Shown: positions 7,842 through 17,990, numbered from the stretch's first letter. The stretch: 64,000 bases of DNA from Candidatus Limnocylindrales bacterium (GCA_035559535.1 DATMBG010000034.1:21215-85214); one strand, 5' to 3'. Notes: generated by a model not told the origin, from the sequence alone. Numbers and translations: made by a program.

Positions 7842-9908
7842 TCATACACTTTCCCTCTCTTCATTTGATCTGATCTTAAACAGAACCCGCCGGGCGGCCT
7901 CGGCGACATTTTTAGCTGTTAATCCTAGCCGTTCATAAATTATGGGATAAGGTGCCGAAGCCCCAAAGCGATCCAACCCTATGACCTCTCCTTTTAATCC
8001 CACATATCGGCTCCATGCCAGGGTAGCCCCTGCTTCCACGGCTACCCGAGCCTGAATCTGGGGAGGTAATACGGTCTGTTGATATTCTACCGGTTGGGCT
8101 TCAAACAACTCCCAACTCGGCATGGATACTACCCGAGCCTGTATTCCTTGTTCGGCCAGTAACTCCCTGGCTTCCAGTGCTAAATGCACTTCAGACCCTG
8201 TTCCTATTAAGATGACATCTATATTTTCTGCATCGGCCAGAATATATCCCCCCTTTTTGGCTTCCGAGGCCGGGGCATACCGACTTCGATCCAATACCGG
8301 GATACCCTGTCGAGTTAAAATCAGAGCGGTCGGCCCCTGTTGACGGGTGAGGGCTACTCGCCAGGCTTCCACCGTTTCGGTCGCATCTGCCGGTCGAAAT
8401 ACCACCAGGTTTGGAATTGCCCGCAAACTCGTCAAATGTTCAATAGGCTGGTGGGTCGGTCCATCTTCTCCCAATCCCACACTGTCATGGGTAAAAACAA
8501 ATATCACCGGTAATTTTGTCATGGCTGCCAACCGAATCGCCGGTCGCATATAATCCGAGAAGATCAGAAAAGTTCCGCCATAGGGTCGAATCCCTCCGTG
8601 TAAAGCCAGTCCATTGAGAATTCCTCCCATTCCATGCTCTCTTACTCCAAAGTGAATATACCGCCCTGAGAAATCGTCTCGGGTTAAAAACTTCTCTCCT
8701 TTGGGTAAGGTGTTATTGGAAGGGGTTAAATCTGCCGAACCCCCCAACAAGTTTGGAATTCTGGGCGCAATGGCATTAAGGACAGCCCCCGAAGCGGCCC
8801 GGGTCGCAAGGGGTTTATCCAGGGGAAAAGTCGGCAGGTCCCGGTCCCAATCGGCAGGTAGTTCCCTACTCATGAAACTTTGAAAAGCCGCCGCCAAATC
8901 CGGATAAGTCTCTGCATACCGAGTAAACAGAGCTTTCCACTGGGCTTGTTTGGCTGCCCCGGCAGCACCTGTTTCCCGCATGAATTCGTAAACTTCTGGA
9001 GGGACATAGAATGGAGGGTCCAGGGGCCAGCCCAAACGTTGCTTGGCCAAACGGACTTCCTCTGCACCCAACGGTTCTCCATGGGCTTTATTGGTATCCT
9101 GTTTGTGGGGACTTCCAAAGCCGATGTGGGTCTTACAGGCAATTAAGGATGGACGTTTCTTCTCGGCTTGAGCTGCATACAGGGCCATCTCCACCGCAGC
9201 CGGATCATGTCCGTCCACCTGTTGCGTATGCCAGCCATAAGCGGCAAATCGGGCCAGCACATCTTCACTAAAAGCCAGCCAGGTGGGTCCATCGATACTG
9301 ATACCGTTATCGTCGTATAGTACGATCAACTTCCCTAAACCCAGGTGCCCGGCTAAAGATCCGGCCTCATGGGAAATCCCTTCCATCATATCCCCGTCAC
9401 TGGCAATGACATAGGTATAGTGATCCACAATATTAAAACCGGGCCGATTGAACCGGTTGGCAAGCCAACGTTCTGCGATGGCCATTCCCACGGCATTGGT
9501 AATCCCCTGTCCAAGGGGACCGGTTGTGGCTTCAACCCCGGGCGTGAGGCCATGTTCGGGATGACCCGGAGTCTGACTCCCCCATTGACGAAAGGCCTGG
9601 AGCTGCTGGAGGGGAAGATCATAACCGGTGAGATGAAGGAGACTGTAAAGGAGCATGGAACCATGGCCTGCAGAAAGAACAAAACGGTCACGATTGGGCC
9701 AGGAAGGATCTTTGGGATTATGGGAGAGGAACTGGGTCCAAAGGACAACAGCGGCATCAGCCATACCCATAGGCATACCGGGATGTCCAGAATTTGCCTT
9801 TTGAACACTATCCATAGCCAATACCCGAATAGCATTGGCGGTTAATCGACGTAGCCGTGACAGGTCTGTAGTCTGGATAGATGTTGAGGTTGAAGCAGGG
9901 TTCGTCAT
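7842..9908 (-). CDS. tkt: Transketolase
   Basis: The 688-residue ThDP enzyme transfers two-carbon ketol units in the pentose phosphate or Calvin cycles. N-terminal signatures are [24 protein letters not shown] and [19 protein letters not shown]. The ThDP/Mg motif is [21 protein letters not shown] with DDNGISIDG. The pyrimidine domain has [15 protein letters not shown] and [19 protein letters not shown]. Length and order are standard. AAGGA precedes the ATG at 9908. No pentose-phosphate partner is adjacent, and it is divergent from the secreted hydrolase at 10170. Confidence 0.97.
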   Translation of the reverse strand: MTNPASTSTSIQTTDLSRLRRLTANAIRVLAMDSVQKANSGHPGMPMGMADAAVVLWTQFLSHNPKDPSWPNRDRFVLSAGHGSMLLYSLLHLTGYDLPLQQLQAFRQWGSQTPGHPEHGLTPGVEATTGPLGQGITNAVGMAIAERWLANRFNRPGFNIVDHYTYVIASDGDMMEGISHEAGSLAGHLGLGKLIVLYDDNGISIDGPTWLAFSEDVLARFAAYGWHTQQVDGHDPAAVEMALYAAQAEKKRPSLIACKTHIGFGSPHKQDTNKAHGEPLGAEEVRLAKQRLGWPLDPPFYVPPEVYEFMRETGAAGAAKQAQWKALFTRYAETYPDLAAAFQSFMSRELPADWDRDLPTFPLDKPLATRAASGAVLNAIAPRIPNLLGGSADLTPSNNTLPKGEKFLTRDDFSGRYIHFGVREHGMGGILNGLALHGGIRPYGGTFLIFSDYMRPAIRLAAMTKLPVIFVFTHDSVGLGEDGPTHQPIEHLTSLRAIPNLVVFRPADATETVEAWRVALTRQQGPTALILTRQGIPVLDRSRYAPASEAKKGGYILADAENIDVILIGTGSEVHLALEARELLAEQGIQARVVSMPSWELFEAQPVEYQQTVLPPQIQARVAVEAGATLAWSRYVGLKGEVIGLDRFGASAPYPIIYERLGLTAKNVAEAARRVLFKIRSNEERESV

Positions 9909-10069
9909 GATCCTTAAACGATCAGAGATGAAGGAAAGAGGAATCGTTCATCGTCCATCGCTTATTTATCCTTATTGCTTTCAATTTATTCAATTCATAT
10001 TTTACCGAGTACTTAAATGATACTCAAAAACCGGGTGATATGCAAGATCCTGACCCCATTAATTTTCAT

Positions 10070-10098
10070 TTGACATCTCGAACTCCCAAATCTACAAT
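10070..10098 (+). promoter_or_regulatory. Sigma-70-like promoter for the secreted hydrolase
   Basis: TTGACA (10070-10075) is separated by exactly 17 bp from TACAAT (10093-10098), a near-consensus housekeeping promoter. It lies about 70 bp upstream of the start codon at 10170, in the divergent gap from transketolase. The rest of the 261-bp gap shows nothing else clear. Confidence 0.7.
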
Positions 10099-10169
10099 TA
10101 AAACAGGTCACCAGGGGTTATAAGTAAACAACCCCAAGTAACAACCCCATGGATAGAGGAGGAACTTGC

Positions 10170-11426
10170 ATGATTCAAACGATTAAAAGCTTTAAGTTTA
10201 TACGCCGGTTTTTACTCGTCGTCCTGGCAATAGGGATAATGAGTTCCTGGGTCCTTACCCAAGAGGCCCAAAAGAAAACGGCCCTGATCATTGTGGATAT
10301 GCAGAATGACTTTGCAAAGGAAGGCGGGGCTTTATATGTACCCTCTACAGAGCAAATCAAACCCAAACTGAAACAATTAATTGCTAAGGCCCGTGAGAAG
10401 GGGATTCCCATTATTTACACCCAAGACTGGCATCGCCCGGACGATGTAGAGTTTAAGATCTGGCCACCCCATACCATTCAAGGAACCCCGGGAGCAGAAG
10501 TTATCGCAGACCTTGCACCTACCGATAAGGATTATACGGTTAAGAAACGGACCTATAATGCCTTCTTTGAAACGGATCTGGACATGCTCCTGCGCCAGTT
10601 GGGAGTTAAACGGATTGTGATAACCGGAACCGTATCGAATATTTGTGTTTTGAACACAGCCGGGGATGCAGCTTTGCGAGGCTACGAGGTCGTCCTGCCC
10701 CACGATGCCATTGCTCCCCTTACCGATTTTGATCAGCAAGCAACCCTCCGGGAAGTCTCCTTTCTCTATAAGGGTAAAATTACCACGGCAGACCATGCTT
10801 TTGATCCAGATCCCCAGGAGATCAAAGTCGAATTCAATGCCAAACCTCCTGAGTTAAAAGTGGCCTCCAATGTAGAACTCCCAAAAGACAAAACAGCCGT
10901 CATCGTGGTAGACATGCAGAACGATTTCGCCCGGGAAGGAGGGGCCCTCTACGTACCTGCAACCAAAGAAACCATTGAACCTATAAAGAATCTCTTGAAG
11001 AAAGCAAGATCGTCAGGTACCCTGGTTGTTTTTACCCAGGACTGGCACCGAAAGGATGATCCTGAATTCAAAATCTGGCCTCCTCATACCATCCAGGGAA
11101 CCGAAGGCGCTCAAGTGATCGCAGATTTTGAGCCCTCCGATAAAGACTATTTTGTTAAAAAACGAACCTACGATGCCTTCTACGGTACCGATATGGATCT
11201 GCTCCTCCGACAAAACGGGATTCAAAATGTCGTAATTACCGGTACAGTTTCTAACATCTGTGTCTTGCATACTGCCGGAAAGGCTAGACTACACGGCTAT
11301 AACCTCGTTGTAGTCCGAGACGGAATCTCGGCCTTGACCCCCTTCGATATGGATCTGTCCCTACGGCAGATGTCCTTTCTGTATAACGGGACCATAGTTG
11401 ATTCGGGAAATATTCAGTTCCAGTAA
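10170..11426 (+). CDS. Exported protein with two tandem isochorismatase-fold hydrolase domains
   Basis: The start is the ATG at 10170, with GAGGAGG seven bases upstream. The 418-residue product has a signal peptide (hydrophobic 13-29) and two near-identical cysteine-hydrolase domains of the nicotinamidase/isochorismatase fold. Both keep the full triad: Asp in VDMQNDFA (Asp43; about 247 in domain 2), Lys in VKKRTY, Cys in GTVSNICVL. Both also have the TQDWH and WPPHTIQGT metal/substrate segments typical of the nicotinamidase branch. Two active copies in one exported chain is unusual. The likely substrate is an amide such as nicotinamide, unproven. The C-terminus abuts an octanucleotide repeat array. 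Confidence 0.88.
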   Translation: MIQTIKSFKFIRRFLLVVLAIGIMSSWVLTQEAQKKTALIIVDMQNDFAKEGGALYVPSTEQIKPKLKQLIAKAREKGIPIIYTQDWHRPDDVEFKIWPPHTIQGTPGAEVIADLAPTDKDYTVKKRTYNAFFETDLDMLLRQLGVKRIVITGTVSNICVLNTAGDAALRGYEVVLPHDAIAPLTDFDQQATLREVSFLYKGKITTADHAFDPDPQEIKVEFNAKPPELKVASNVELPKDKTAVIVVDMQNDFAREGGALYVPATKETIEPIKNLLKKARSSGTLVVFTQDWHRKDDPEFKIWPPHTIQGTEGAQVIADFEPSDKDYFVKKRTYDAFYGTDMDLLLRQNGIQNVVITGTVSNICVLHTAGKARLHGYNLVVVRDGISALTPFDMDLSLRQMSFLYNGTIVDSGNIQFQ

Positions 11427-11431
11427 TCTTA

Positions 11432-11641
11432 GAGGGAGGCGTGTGGGAGTATGGGAGTATGGGAGGGAGTATGGGAGTATGGGAGGGAGTATGGGGGTAT
11501 GGGAGGGAGTATGGGGGTGTGGGAGTAAGTATGGGAGTATGGAAGTATGAATACTTTACTTTTCAAACCCCCACACCTCCACACTCCCACACCCCCATAC
11601 TCCCACACCCCCACACCTCCACACCCTCACACTACCCTCCC
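11432..11641 (+). repeat. Octanucleotide inverted-repeat array (GGGAGTAT family)
   Basis: The stretch 11432-11549 is built of 8-bp units GGGAGTAT, GGGGGTAT and similar, with extra GGGA inserts giving a local 20-bp pattern. The stretch 11567-11641 is the complementary C-rich series (CCCACACC, CCCATACT and similar). The two halves form a long imperfect hairpin whose loop is near 11550-11566. The G-rich arm has many GGG runs spaced by about five bases and could also form quadruplexes. Each unit contains ATG, and the last one supplies the start codon of the next gene. A second array of the same family lies at 46817-46997. Confidence 0.9.
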
Positions 11642-12680
11642 ATTCTTTCTTTTTCTACTGCTCAGCCTTGCTCTTCCCGTAATCGCCCACACTTACAGTA
11701 CCAGTTATTCCTATCTGACCATTGAACAGGATAAGGTGTTCTACCGATTAAAAGTCCCTGCAACGCAGTTTTTGACGGCAATTCAGGTGGAACCCGACAA
11801 ACTTAATGAAAACCTGGATAAGGCCGCTGCCTACCTGAGAGAGAAGATTAAAATCCTGAATCGCAGATCGGCTTGTAATTTGACCCTTCAGCACCTCCAT
11901 CCACTGGAAGAGGATCCTATTTTTATCCAGATCGATATGGTCTTTACCTGCAAAAAACCCATCGATAACTTCACCATGTCCTGTAAAATTCTGGAAGATG
12001 TCCCCGAACTCTATCATCAGAATCTGGCCAAAATGACTTTCAGGGGGGAGACCCGCCAATTCCTTTTTACACCGGACAAATATTACAACTGGGAAGAAGG
12101 AGGGATGTTGGGGGAGATCCCTCAAGAAAATCGGTTTACTCGTATTAAAGAGAAGATCGGGTCAGGAATCCAAAGCATATTAACCGGAGGGAATATCCTT
12201 TTATTTCTTCTGATCTTGTTTCTGCCGGTTGGAGTCTTAAAAGAGGCTTTTAAAACCCTCCTCGCTTTTACCCTGTCCTACACGCTGGCCTTCTTTCTGG
12301 AAAATCTTCTGTTTTTACATCTAACTCCCAAATTTATAAACTCTCTCCTCTACTTCGGGGTGGCCTATATGGCCCTTGAAAATTTATCTATAAAGCCTGC
12401 TCTCCATCGATGGATTCCGGCGGGGATCTTTGGTTCTGTATATGGATTTTATTCTGCCCAAGCTTTCGCAGCTTTGGATCGGTCTTCATCGGATCGGTTT
12501 GTTTCTTTGTTTGCTTTTTATATCGGAACCGAAACAGGACAGATTATCATTCTCCTCTTTTTAGTTCCTGCTGTTTCTTACTTGAACCGGTGGAAGATGG
12601 GATATAAGACTATCCGGGTTCTTTCCATGGGAATTCTTGGAATCGCGTTACTTCAGTTTTTTAGAGGGATTTTGTTATAG
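11547..12680 (+). CDS. HupE/UreJ-like exported-domain membrane protein
   Basis: The only in-frame start before the signal peptide is ATG 11547, itself part of the repeat array. The first 30 or so residues are therefore repeat-encoded (HTPTPPYSHTPTPPHPHT) before the hydrophobic stretch LPFFLFLLLSLALPVIAH. An extracytoplasmic domain follows (about 50-205), then six or so TM helices with LPVGVLKEAFKTLLAFTLSYT, GVAYMALENL and FGSVYGFYSAQAF. This pattern matches HupE/UreJ-2 family proteins associated with metal transport or hydrogenases. No hydrogenase genes are nearby. No Shine-Dalgarno sequence is visible. The start is uncertain but the body of the gene is clear. Confidence 0.75.
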   Translation: MNTLLFKPPHLHTPTPPYSHTPTPPHPHTTLPFFLFLLLSLALPVIAHTYSTSYSYLTIEQDKVFYRLKVPATQFLTAIQVEPDKLNENLDKAAAYLREKIKILNRRSACNLTLQHLHPLEEDPIFIQIDMVFTCKKPIDNFTMSCKILEDVPELYHQNLAKMTFRGETRQFLFTPDKYYNWEEGGMLGEIPQENRFTRIKEKIGSGIQSILTGGNILLFLLILFLPVGVLKEAFKTLLAFTLSYTLAFFLENLLFLHLTPKFINSLLYFGVAYMALENLSIKPALHRWIPAGIFGSVYGFYSAQAFAALDRSSSDRFVSLFAFYIGTETGQIIILLFLVPAVSYLNRWKMGYKTIRVLSMGILGIALLQFFRGILL

Positions 12681-12743
12681 AGTAGAAGACCTTTCCGGCT
12701 TTGTCGATGGGGGATTTTCACTTTTAGCTTCTCCTCACGGACT

Positions 12744-15278
12744 TTACATTAAATTTACCGGGTCCACATCAACGGTTATACGTACATCTTTAATCGATTC
12801 CACCTTACGAAAGGTTTCGATCCCTTCACCCACAAAAGTCCGTAAGGTTCCCGAGCTGGGACTTTTTAGCAAAATCTGATATCGATATCTTCCCTTTAAT
12901 TTAGCCAGAGCTGCCGCCGTAGGACCCAGGAGGATGACCTCTTCGGGCTTTTGAATTCGGAGGTGTCCGGCCAGTTTTTTAGCCAGGATTTCGGTAAAAT
13001 CTTTATCTGTCCCCTGGAGGATGATATTGACGACCCGGGAGAAGGGGGGATATCTCAATTGTTGACGGAAGTGGATCTCTTTTTCATAAAACTTGAGATA
13101 GTCATGGGTTTGTGCGGTGAGAATGGCGTAATGAGAAGGGGTAAAGGTTTGAATTAGAACCTCTCCGGGAAGGGATCCACGTCCTGCACGACCGGCCACC
13201 TGGGTTAATAATTGAAAAGTTCGCTCACTGGCCCGAAAATCAGGGAGATGCAGCATCGTTTCAGCCGAAATAATGCCGACCAGTGTCACATAAGGGAAGT
13301 CATGGCCTTTGGCAATCATTTGGGTTCCGATGAGGATATCGATCTCCCGATTCTCAAACCGGGTTAAAACATCGCGATGGGATTCCTTTTGGGTCATGGT
13401 ATCTCGATCCATGCGAGCCACCCGCGCCTGGGGAAAGAGGAGTCGAACCTCCTTTTCCACCTTCTGGGTTCCTACCCCATAGTAGCCTACTTCTGAGCCG
13501 GAACATGCCGGACATACTCTGGGAGCTACCTTGGAGAAATTGCAGTAGTGGCAGAGTAACCGCTCGATGGGAATGTGGTAAGTTAACGTAACACTACAAC
13601 GGGGGCAATAATAGACAAATCCACATTCTCGACACAGGAAGAAGGTAGCAAATCCCCGTCGGTTCAAGAAGAGCAGAGTTTGTTCCTTTCGTTTTAAACG
13701 GGATTCAATCGCCTGCTCCAGCTCAAAGGAAAAGATCCGGCTAGATTCCTGAGGGGTTTTTCTCATATCCAGAATATAAACCCGTGGAAGTTCTCGCCGA
13801 TCGATCCGTTCGGTCAGGCTGATGATTTTGTATTTACCTTGTTGGGCATTATAGAAACTTTCCAGGGAAGGAGTGGCACTTCCCAGGATGGCGGGAGCAT
13901 TTTCGATCTTGGCCCGCATGATAGCCACATCTCGTCCATTATAACGCGGAACAGAGTCCTGTTTGTAAGAAGGATCATGCTCCTCGTCCACAATCACCAA
14001 CCCGAGTTTGGGGACCGGCGCAAAAATGGCCGATCGAGCTCCCAGGACAATATCGATCTCCCCTTTTCGGATTCTTTGCCATTGATCAACCCGCTCTCCT
14101 GCAGAGAGGCGACTATGTAGAATCGCGATACGATCCCCAAAACGGGATAAAAAACGATTGACTAAAAGCGGAGTCAAAGAGATTTCTGGAACCAGAAAGA
14201 TAGCCTGCTTCCTGGAGAACCCCTCCTGAGAATCTTGTTTTTCTTTTTGGGCTCCGGAACTCAGGGACAGATTTTTAGTGAGCAGATACTCGATAGCCTG
14301 CAAATAAACTTCCGTTTTGCCACTGCCGGTAACCCCATGCAATAAAATAGTCGAAAACTTTCCGGAATCAATTTCCGATTTGATCCTCTCTAGAGCTTTA
14401 ACCTGGGGTTCTACCAGGGAAAGGGGTTGTGTTTTCTGATAGGAAATATGTTCAAAGGGATTCCGGTAGACCTCCTTAGAATAGGCAGCAACCCAACCGG
14501 TTTTCTCTAAAGACCTCACGACCTGGTAGGGCTCGAATCCCAGTTTATCTCCTAACTCGGTTAAAGCAATATCCTGGGGGTATATTTTCATTAAAAAGGT
14601 CAGTACTGCGGCTTGATGAGGAGCCCGGGTCTTTAAAGCATTCACGGATTCTGCTATCTGGGATGGCTCTTGAAGAAGTCGTACATATTTGGCAACTTTA
14701 GGTTTAATTTTGGTTTGGATAACACGCTCTATCTCAATAAGCCCGCGCTTTTCCAGGGCATGGAGAGTAGAGTAGAGGCCTTTTTTGCCCAGTTTTTTCT
14801 TTAGCCTGGGTAAAGGAACCTCTTCTTCCCTTTGAAGGAATTCCAGGAGTTTACGTTGTGCAGGGGTTATCCCTTCCTGAGTTAAAGATGGGGACTGATG
14901 GGGTGGTTCTCCTGAAAGGTTAAGTCTGACCATGGAGACCTCTAAGCTTTCCAATCCGGCAGGGAGGGTTGCCTTAATAGCCTCTCCCCAGGAGCAGAGA
15001 TAATAATCGGCCATCCATTCTGTTAATTTCAAAAGATTCCCATTCAAAATGGGTTCCGTATCCAAAACATCGGTAATTTCCTTCAAACCGGCCAGATCTA
15101 TGAGATTAGGATCTAAAGAAGGAATCAGATTGACCAGGTATCCGGTAATCTGTCGATTTCCAAAAGGGACCAGAACCCTTTTACCGATGGCAATTTCTTC
15201 CTGAAGACTCTCCGGAATTTTATAGGTAAAGGTTTGATAAACCGGTAAGGGAATAGCTATTTGGGCATAAGGTATCAT
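12744..15278 (-). CDS. priA: Primosomal replication helicase PriA
   Basis: The 844-residue protein has the PriA 3'-OH-binding N-terminus (AIPLPVYQTFTYKIP), Walker A GVTGSGKTE (315-322) and the DEAH-type box VDEEHDPSYKQ. It has the paired zinc-binding cysteines CRECG, CPRC, CHYC and CPAC, and the late motifs IGTQMIAKGHDFP and GRAGRG. It restarts stalled replication forks by loading the replisome at D-loops. Length is slightly above the usual 730-830 because of a spacer after the helicase start. It converges with the HupE-like gene and is divergent from ssb. Confidence 0.97.
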   Translation of the reverse strand: MIPYAQIAIPLPVYQTFTYKIPESLQEEIAIGKRVLVPFGNRQITGYLVNLIPSLDPNLIDLAGLKEITDVLDTEPILNGNLLKLTEWMADYYLCSWGEAIKATLPAGLESLEVSMVRLNLSGEPPHQSPSLTQEGITPAQRKLLEFLQREEEVPLPRLKKKLGKKGLYSTLHALEKRGLIEIERVIQTKIKPKVAKYVRLLQEPSQIAESVNALKTRAPHQAAVLTFLMKIYPQDIALTELGDKLGFEPYQVVRSLEKTGWVAAYSKEVYRNPFEHISYQKTQPLSLVEPQVKALERIKSEIDSGKFSTILLHGVTGSGKTEVYLQAIEYLLTKNLSLSSGAQKEKQDSQEGFSRKQAIFLVPEISLTPLLVNRFLSRFGDRIAILHSRLSAGERVDQWQRIRKGEIDIVLGARSAIFAPVPKLGLVIVDEEHDPSYKQDSVPRYNGRDVAIMRAKIENAPAILGSATPSLESFYNAQQGKYKIISLTERIDRRELPRVYILDMRKTPQESSRIFSFELEQAIESRLKRKEQTLLFLNRRGFATFFLCRECGFVYYCPRCSVTLTYHIPIERLLCHYCNFSKVAPRVCPACSGSEVGYYGVGTQKVEKEVRLLFPQARVARMDRDTMTQKESHRDVLTRFENREIDILIGTQMIAKGHDFPYVTLVGIISAETMLHLPDFRASERTFQLLTQVAGRAGRGSLPGEVLIQTFTPSHYAILTAQTHDYLKFYEKEIHFRQQLRYPPFSRVVNIILQGTDKDFTEILAKKLAGHLRIQKPEEVILLGPTAAALAKLKGRYRYQILLKSPSSGTLRTFVGEGIETFRKVESIKDVRITVDVDPVNLM

Positions 15279-15525
15279 GTGTAAAGGGTAAATAAAAGGC
15301 GAATAGAGGTCAAGAAAATTTTTTGAGAAAGTATTCTATCTTAGGAATTGTGGTAGAGAATAATAGACGAGTTCAGGGAAAAAATCAATAAAAATCTTCC
15401 AATGTTTTTTCGCTTAATATTCTCCTTTTCCCTTGACAAGTTTTCCGATTCCCTGTAAGCTTTTGAATAAGAAGGCTTAGAAATTCTTTACAAGGTAAAG
15501 TTCTTTGAACCCTATCAGATTCTAC

Positions 15526-15555
15526 TTGACGGGTTAGGGGAGTTGTTTGTATGCT
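15526..15555 (+). promoter_or_regulatory. Probable ssb promoter
   Basis: TTGACG (15526-15531), an 18-bp spacer and TATGCT (15550-15555) lie about 48 bp before the ssb ATG. A second TTGACA at 15433-15438 with a weaker TAAGCT at 15456 lies further up. Both are in the 324-bp gap between divergent priA and ssb, which contains no gene. Confidence 0.5.
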
Positions 15556-15602
15556 GGGAAAGCTTATTCTATGTCAACTACCCTATAACATGGAGGGCAT
15601 TT

Positions 15603-16085
15603 ATGATGGAGCAACGTGAAAGACGACCTGAAAAAAGTTTAAATAAGGTCTTAATTATTGGTCGACTGGGACGGGACCCGGAGTTGCGATATACCCCGAA
15701 CGGTACGGCTGTTGCAACCCTGGCCGTGGCGACCAACGAGTCCTGGCAGGACAAAGAGACCAGTCAATGGCAGGAGCGTACCGAGTGGCATCGGGTTATA
15801 GCCTGGGATCGGCACGCCGAAATTGCCGGGGAGTATTTATCCAAAGGAAGTCGGGTTTATATCGAGGGTCGTTTACAAACCCGGGAATGGGAGGACAAAG
15901 ATGGTATTAAGCGGTGGACCACGGAAATCATCGTCCGGGACATGATCATGCTGGGGGGTCGAGGGGATAGCTACTCACCTCGGGTTGAAGAACCTCCGCA
16001 TCCTGCAGATGTATACAATACGGGGATATCATCGGGATCTGAAGTACCTCCGGTGGGAGGGACCGAAGAAGATATTCCCTTCTGA
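15603..16085 (+). CDS. ssb: Single-stranded DNA-binding protein
   Basis: The start is set at ATG 15603, with GGAGG eight bases upstream. The 160-residue product has the OB fold ([61 protein letters not shown]) and the conserved acidic tip EEDIPF that recruits repair and replication partners. Length is normal. It is followed by an AlkB-like gene on the same strand, across a palindrome. PriA is divergent, so three genome-maintenance genes are clustered. Confidence 0.96.
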   Translation: MMEQRERRPEKSLNKVLIIGRLGRDPELRYTPNGTAVATLAVATNESWQDKETSQWQERTEWHRVIAWDRHAEIAGEYLSKGSRVYIEGRLQTREWEDKDGIKRWTTEIIVRDMIMLGGRGDSYSPRVEEPPHPADVYNTGISSGSEVPPVGGTEEDIPF

Positions 16086-16087
16086 CC

Positions 16088-16185
16088 GAAAGTCAGAATC
16101 CAGAAGTCAGAATGAACAGGGAAGCTACCCGGCCTTGACTGGGCTATCCCCATTGGGAGGAGTTCCTGACCCTATTCTGACTTCT
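16088..16185 (+). repeat. AGTCAGAAT palindrome between ssb and the AlkB-like gene
   Basis: AGTCAGAAT appears twice in direct orientation (near 16091 and 16105). AGAAGTCAGAAT (16102-16113) is exactly complementary to ATTCTGACTTCT (16174-16185). The element fills the gap and ends about ten bases before the next start. It shares polarity with the other intergenic palindromes but not their sequence. Confidence 0.65.
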
Positions 16186-16195
16186 TTATTCTTTC

Positions 16196-16813
16196 TTGAA
16201 AGAGAGTGTGGCACCGAGTCAAACGATCCTCTTACCCGAAGCCGAGTTACATTATTACGAAGCTCTCTTTTCAAAGGAAGAGAGTGATCGACTCTTTGAC
16301 TCCTTGCTGAAGCACATAGACTGGCAACAAGGAGAAGGAACTTTCTTCGGGAAGAAGGCTCTGATTCCACGATTACAGGCCTGGTACGGAGAAACCGGCG
16401 AGAGTAAAATCTACAAGTATTCGGGTATGACGTTGATTCCCCTGGATTGGACTCCTGACCTTCTTTTCATCAAAAGCCGTATCGATGAACTTGCCGGAGT
16501 TCATTTTACCAATGTCCTGGTGAACCTTTATAGGGACGGAAGAGACGGAGTAGGCTGGCACAGCGACGACGAATCCATCTTGGGGAAGAACCCCATCATC
16601 GGCTCTGTAAGTTTTGGAGCAACCAGAGTTTTTCAGCTCCGGCATAAAACCCGAGGGATAAAGTTTGAATTGGAATTAAAACACGGAAGTTTCTTACTCA
16701 TGCAGGGTCCAACCCAACATTATTGGCAGCATCGGATTCCTAAAAAAGCAGGGATCACCAGACCTCGGATTAATTTGACTTTCAGAGTTTTACACGAGGT
16801 GGAGGGAGGGTAA
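16196..16813 (+). CDS. AlkB-like 2-oxoglutarate/Fe(II) dioxygenase
   Basis: The 205-residue protein resembles the ALKBH2/AlkB repair branch. It has NVLVNLYRDGRDGVGWHSDDE with the iron-binding HxD, then the distal His in HYWQHRIPK, and the 2-oxoglutarate arginines in RPRINLTFR. Such enzymes oxidatively remove alkyl groups from DNA bases. The start is doubtful: TTG 16196 gives the longest product and GTG 16208 is an alternative, both without a Shine-Dalgarno sequence because the preceding palindrome fills the leader. Its place behind ssb supports a DNA-repair role. Confidence 0.87.
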   Translation: MKESVAPSQTILLPEAELHYYEALFSKEESDRLFDSLLKHIDWQQGEGTFFGKKALIPRLQAWYGETGESKIYKYSGMTLIPLDWTPDLLFIKSRIDELAGVHFTNVLVNLYRDGRDGVGWHSDDESILGKNPIIGSVSFGATRVFQLRHKTRGIKFELELKHGSFLLMQGPTQHYWQHRIPKKAGITRPRINLTFRVLHEVEGG

Positions 16814-16850
16814 AAGAATTTCCAACATACCGGAAAACTGCCGTTCTGCC

Positions 16851-17990
16851 CTACTGGGGTGATGATTCTTGAATTAAGCTGTTATCGGCTCCCAGACCCG
16901 GATAGGTAGCTGCAGGTTCTTTTTTTAGAAAGTTAGAAGCAACGGGTACAGGTAGGGCCGGGATAGCCTCTCCGGCATGGTTCAATAGTTGACGATCCAA
17001 CAGACCCCGTGCACGGAAATGTTCAGATTCCAGAGCTTTTGGAAGGGTTGTTACGATATTACAGCATACATCCTGACCGGAGAATATCTGTTCCCACTCC
17101 TGGGCGGTACGGGATTGGATGATTTGGGCGACCTCGGTGAGGGTTCTTTCTGGGGATTTCGAATCATCTCGAAATTCCTCGGCGAGTCCTATCAGTTCAC
17201 AAAAGTTATTCCAGAACTTATTTTCCAGGGGGGCTGCAGCCAGGAATTGACCATCTTTGGTTGGATAGATCTGATATCTCGGGGAACCCCCGGTGAACAA
17301 CCCCTTCCCGGGTTGAGGCCACTGATGGGCAGCAAAGCCACTCCCTATAGCCCAGAACATGAAGGTAAAGAGGTTATCGGACATGGCCATATCCAGGTAA
17401 CATCCTTCTCCGGTGCGATTCCGTCGGAGGAGGGCCAACAGGATGTTAATCACCACGGGATAAGAACCGCCGCCAATATCTGCGATCAAGGTGGGGGGCA
17501 TCACAGGAACTCCGTTAGGGGTAGCTCCCAGACTTAAAAGACCTGTTTCTGCCAGGTAATTGAGATCATGTCCCGCTGTAGAGGCCCGAGGACCTTTCTG
17601 TCCGTATCCGGTCAGAGAGCAATAAATAATCTTGGGATTGATCTTTTTTACCGCTTCATATCCCAATCCAAGCCGATCCATCACGCCGGGTCGAAATTGT
17701 TCCAAAAGGATATCGGCGGTTTGGATGAGAGGTTTGAGGGAGTCCAGGGCTCCCGGATCCTTTAAATCCAGGGAGATACTTCGCTTCCCCCGGTTCAGGA
17801 GGGCAAAATGGACGCTATCCTTCCCGAACCTGGGTAGATAAGAACGCAATTCATCCCCCTGGGGGGGACGTTCCACTTTGATCACTTCCGCCCCTGCTTC
17901 GGCGAGAATTAAAGAAGCTAAAGGTCCTGGTAGCAAGGTACTAAAATCGAGAACCCGGATCCCCGACAGGGGTGGTAAGGATGGATTCAT
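16851..17990 (-). CDS. Class III CoA-transferase (CaiB/BaiF family)
   Basis: The 379-residue protein has the family start LPPLSGIRVLDFSTLLPGPLAS, then AGAEVIKVERPPQGD and FALLNRGKRSISLDL. The catalytic-aspartate region is YCSLTGYGQKGPRASTAGHDLNYLAETG. These enzymes move CoA between carboxylic acids, as in carnitine, formyl/oxalate or aromatic-acid metabolism. The substrate is not evident from neighbours. It is 25 bp downstream of the HisN-like gene and probably shares its transcript. A 2-methylacyl-CoA racemase of the same fold is the main alternative. Confidence 0.85.
   Translation of the reverse strand: MNPSLPPLSGIRVLDFSTLLPGPLASLILAEAGAEVIKVERPPQGDELRSYLPRFGKDSVHFALLNRGKRSISLDLKDPGALDSLKPLIQTADILLEQFRPGVMDRLGLGYEAVKKINPKIIYCSLTGYGQKGPRASTAGHDLNYLAETGLLSLGATPNGVPVMPPTLIADIGGGSYPVVINILLALLRRNRTGEGCYLDMAMSDNLFTFMFWAIGSGFAAHQWPQPGKGLFTGGSPRYQIYPTKDGQFLAAAPLENKFWNNFCELIGLAEEFRDDSKSPERTLTEVAQIIQSRTAQEWEQIFSGQDVCCNIVTTLPKALESEHFRARGLLDRQLLNHAGEAIPALPVPVASNFLKKEPAATYPGLGADNSLIQESSPQ

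Noticed and set aside
9369..9845. Plus-strand open frame of 158 codons opposite transketolase
   Set aside because: It is an antisense shadow of a clearly coding transketolase region, with no family resemblance.
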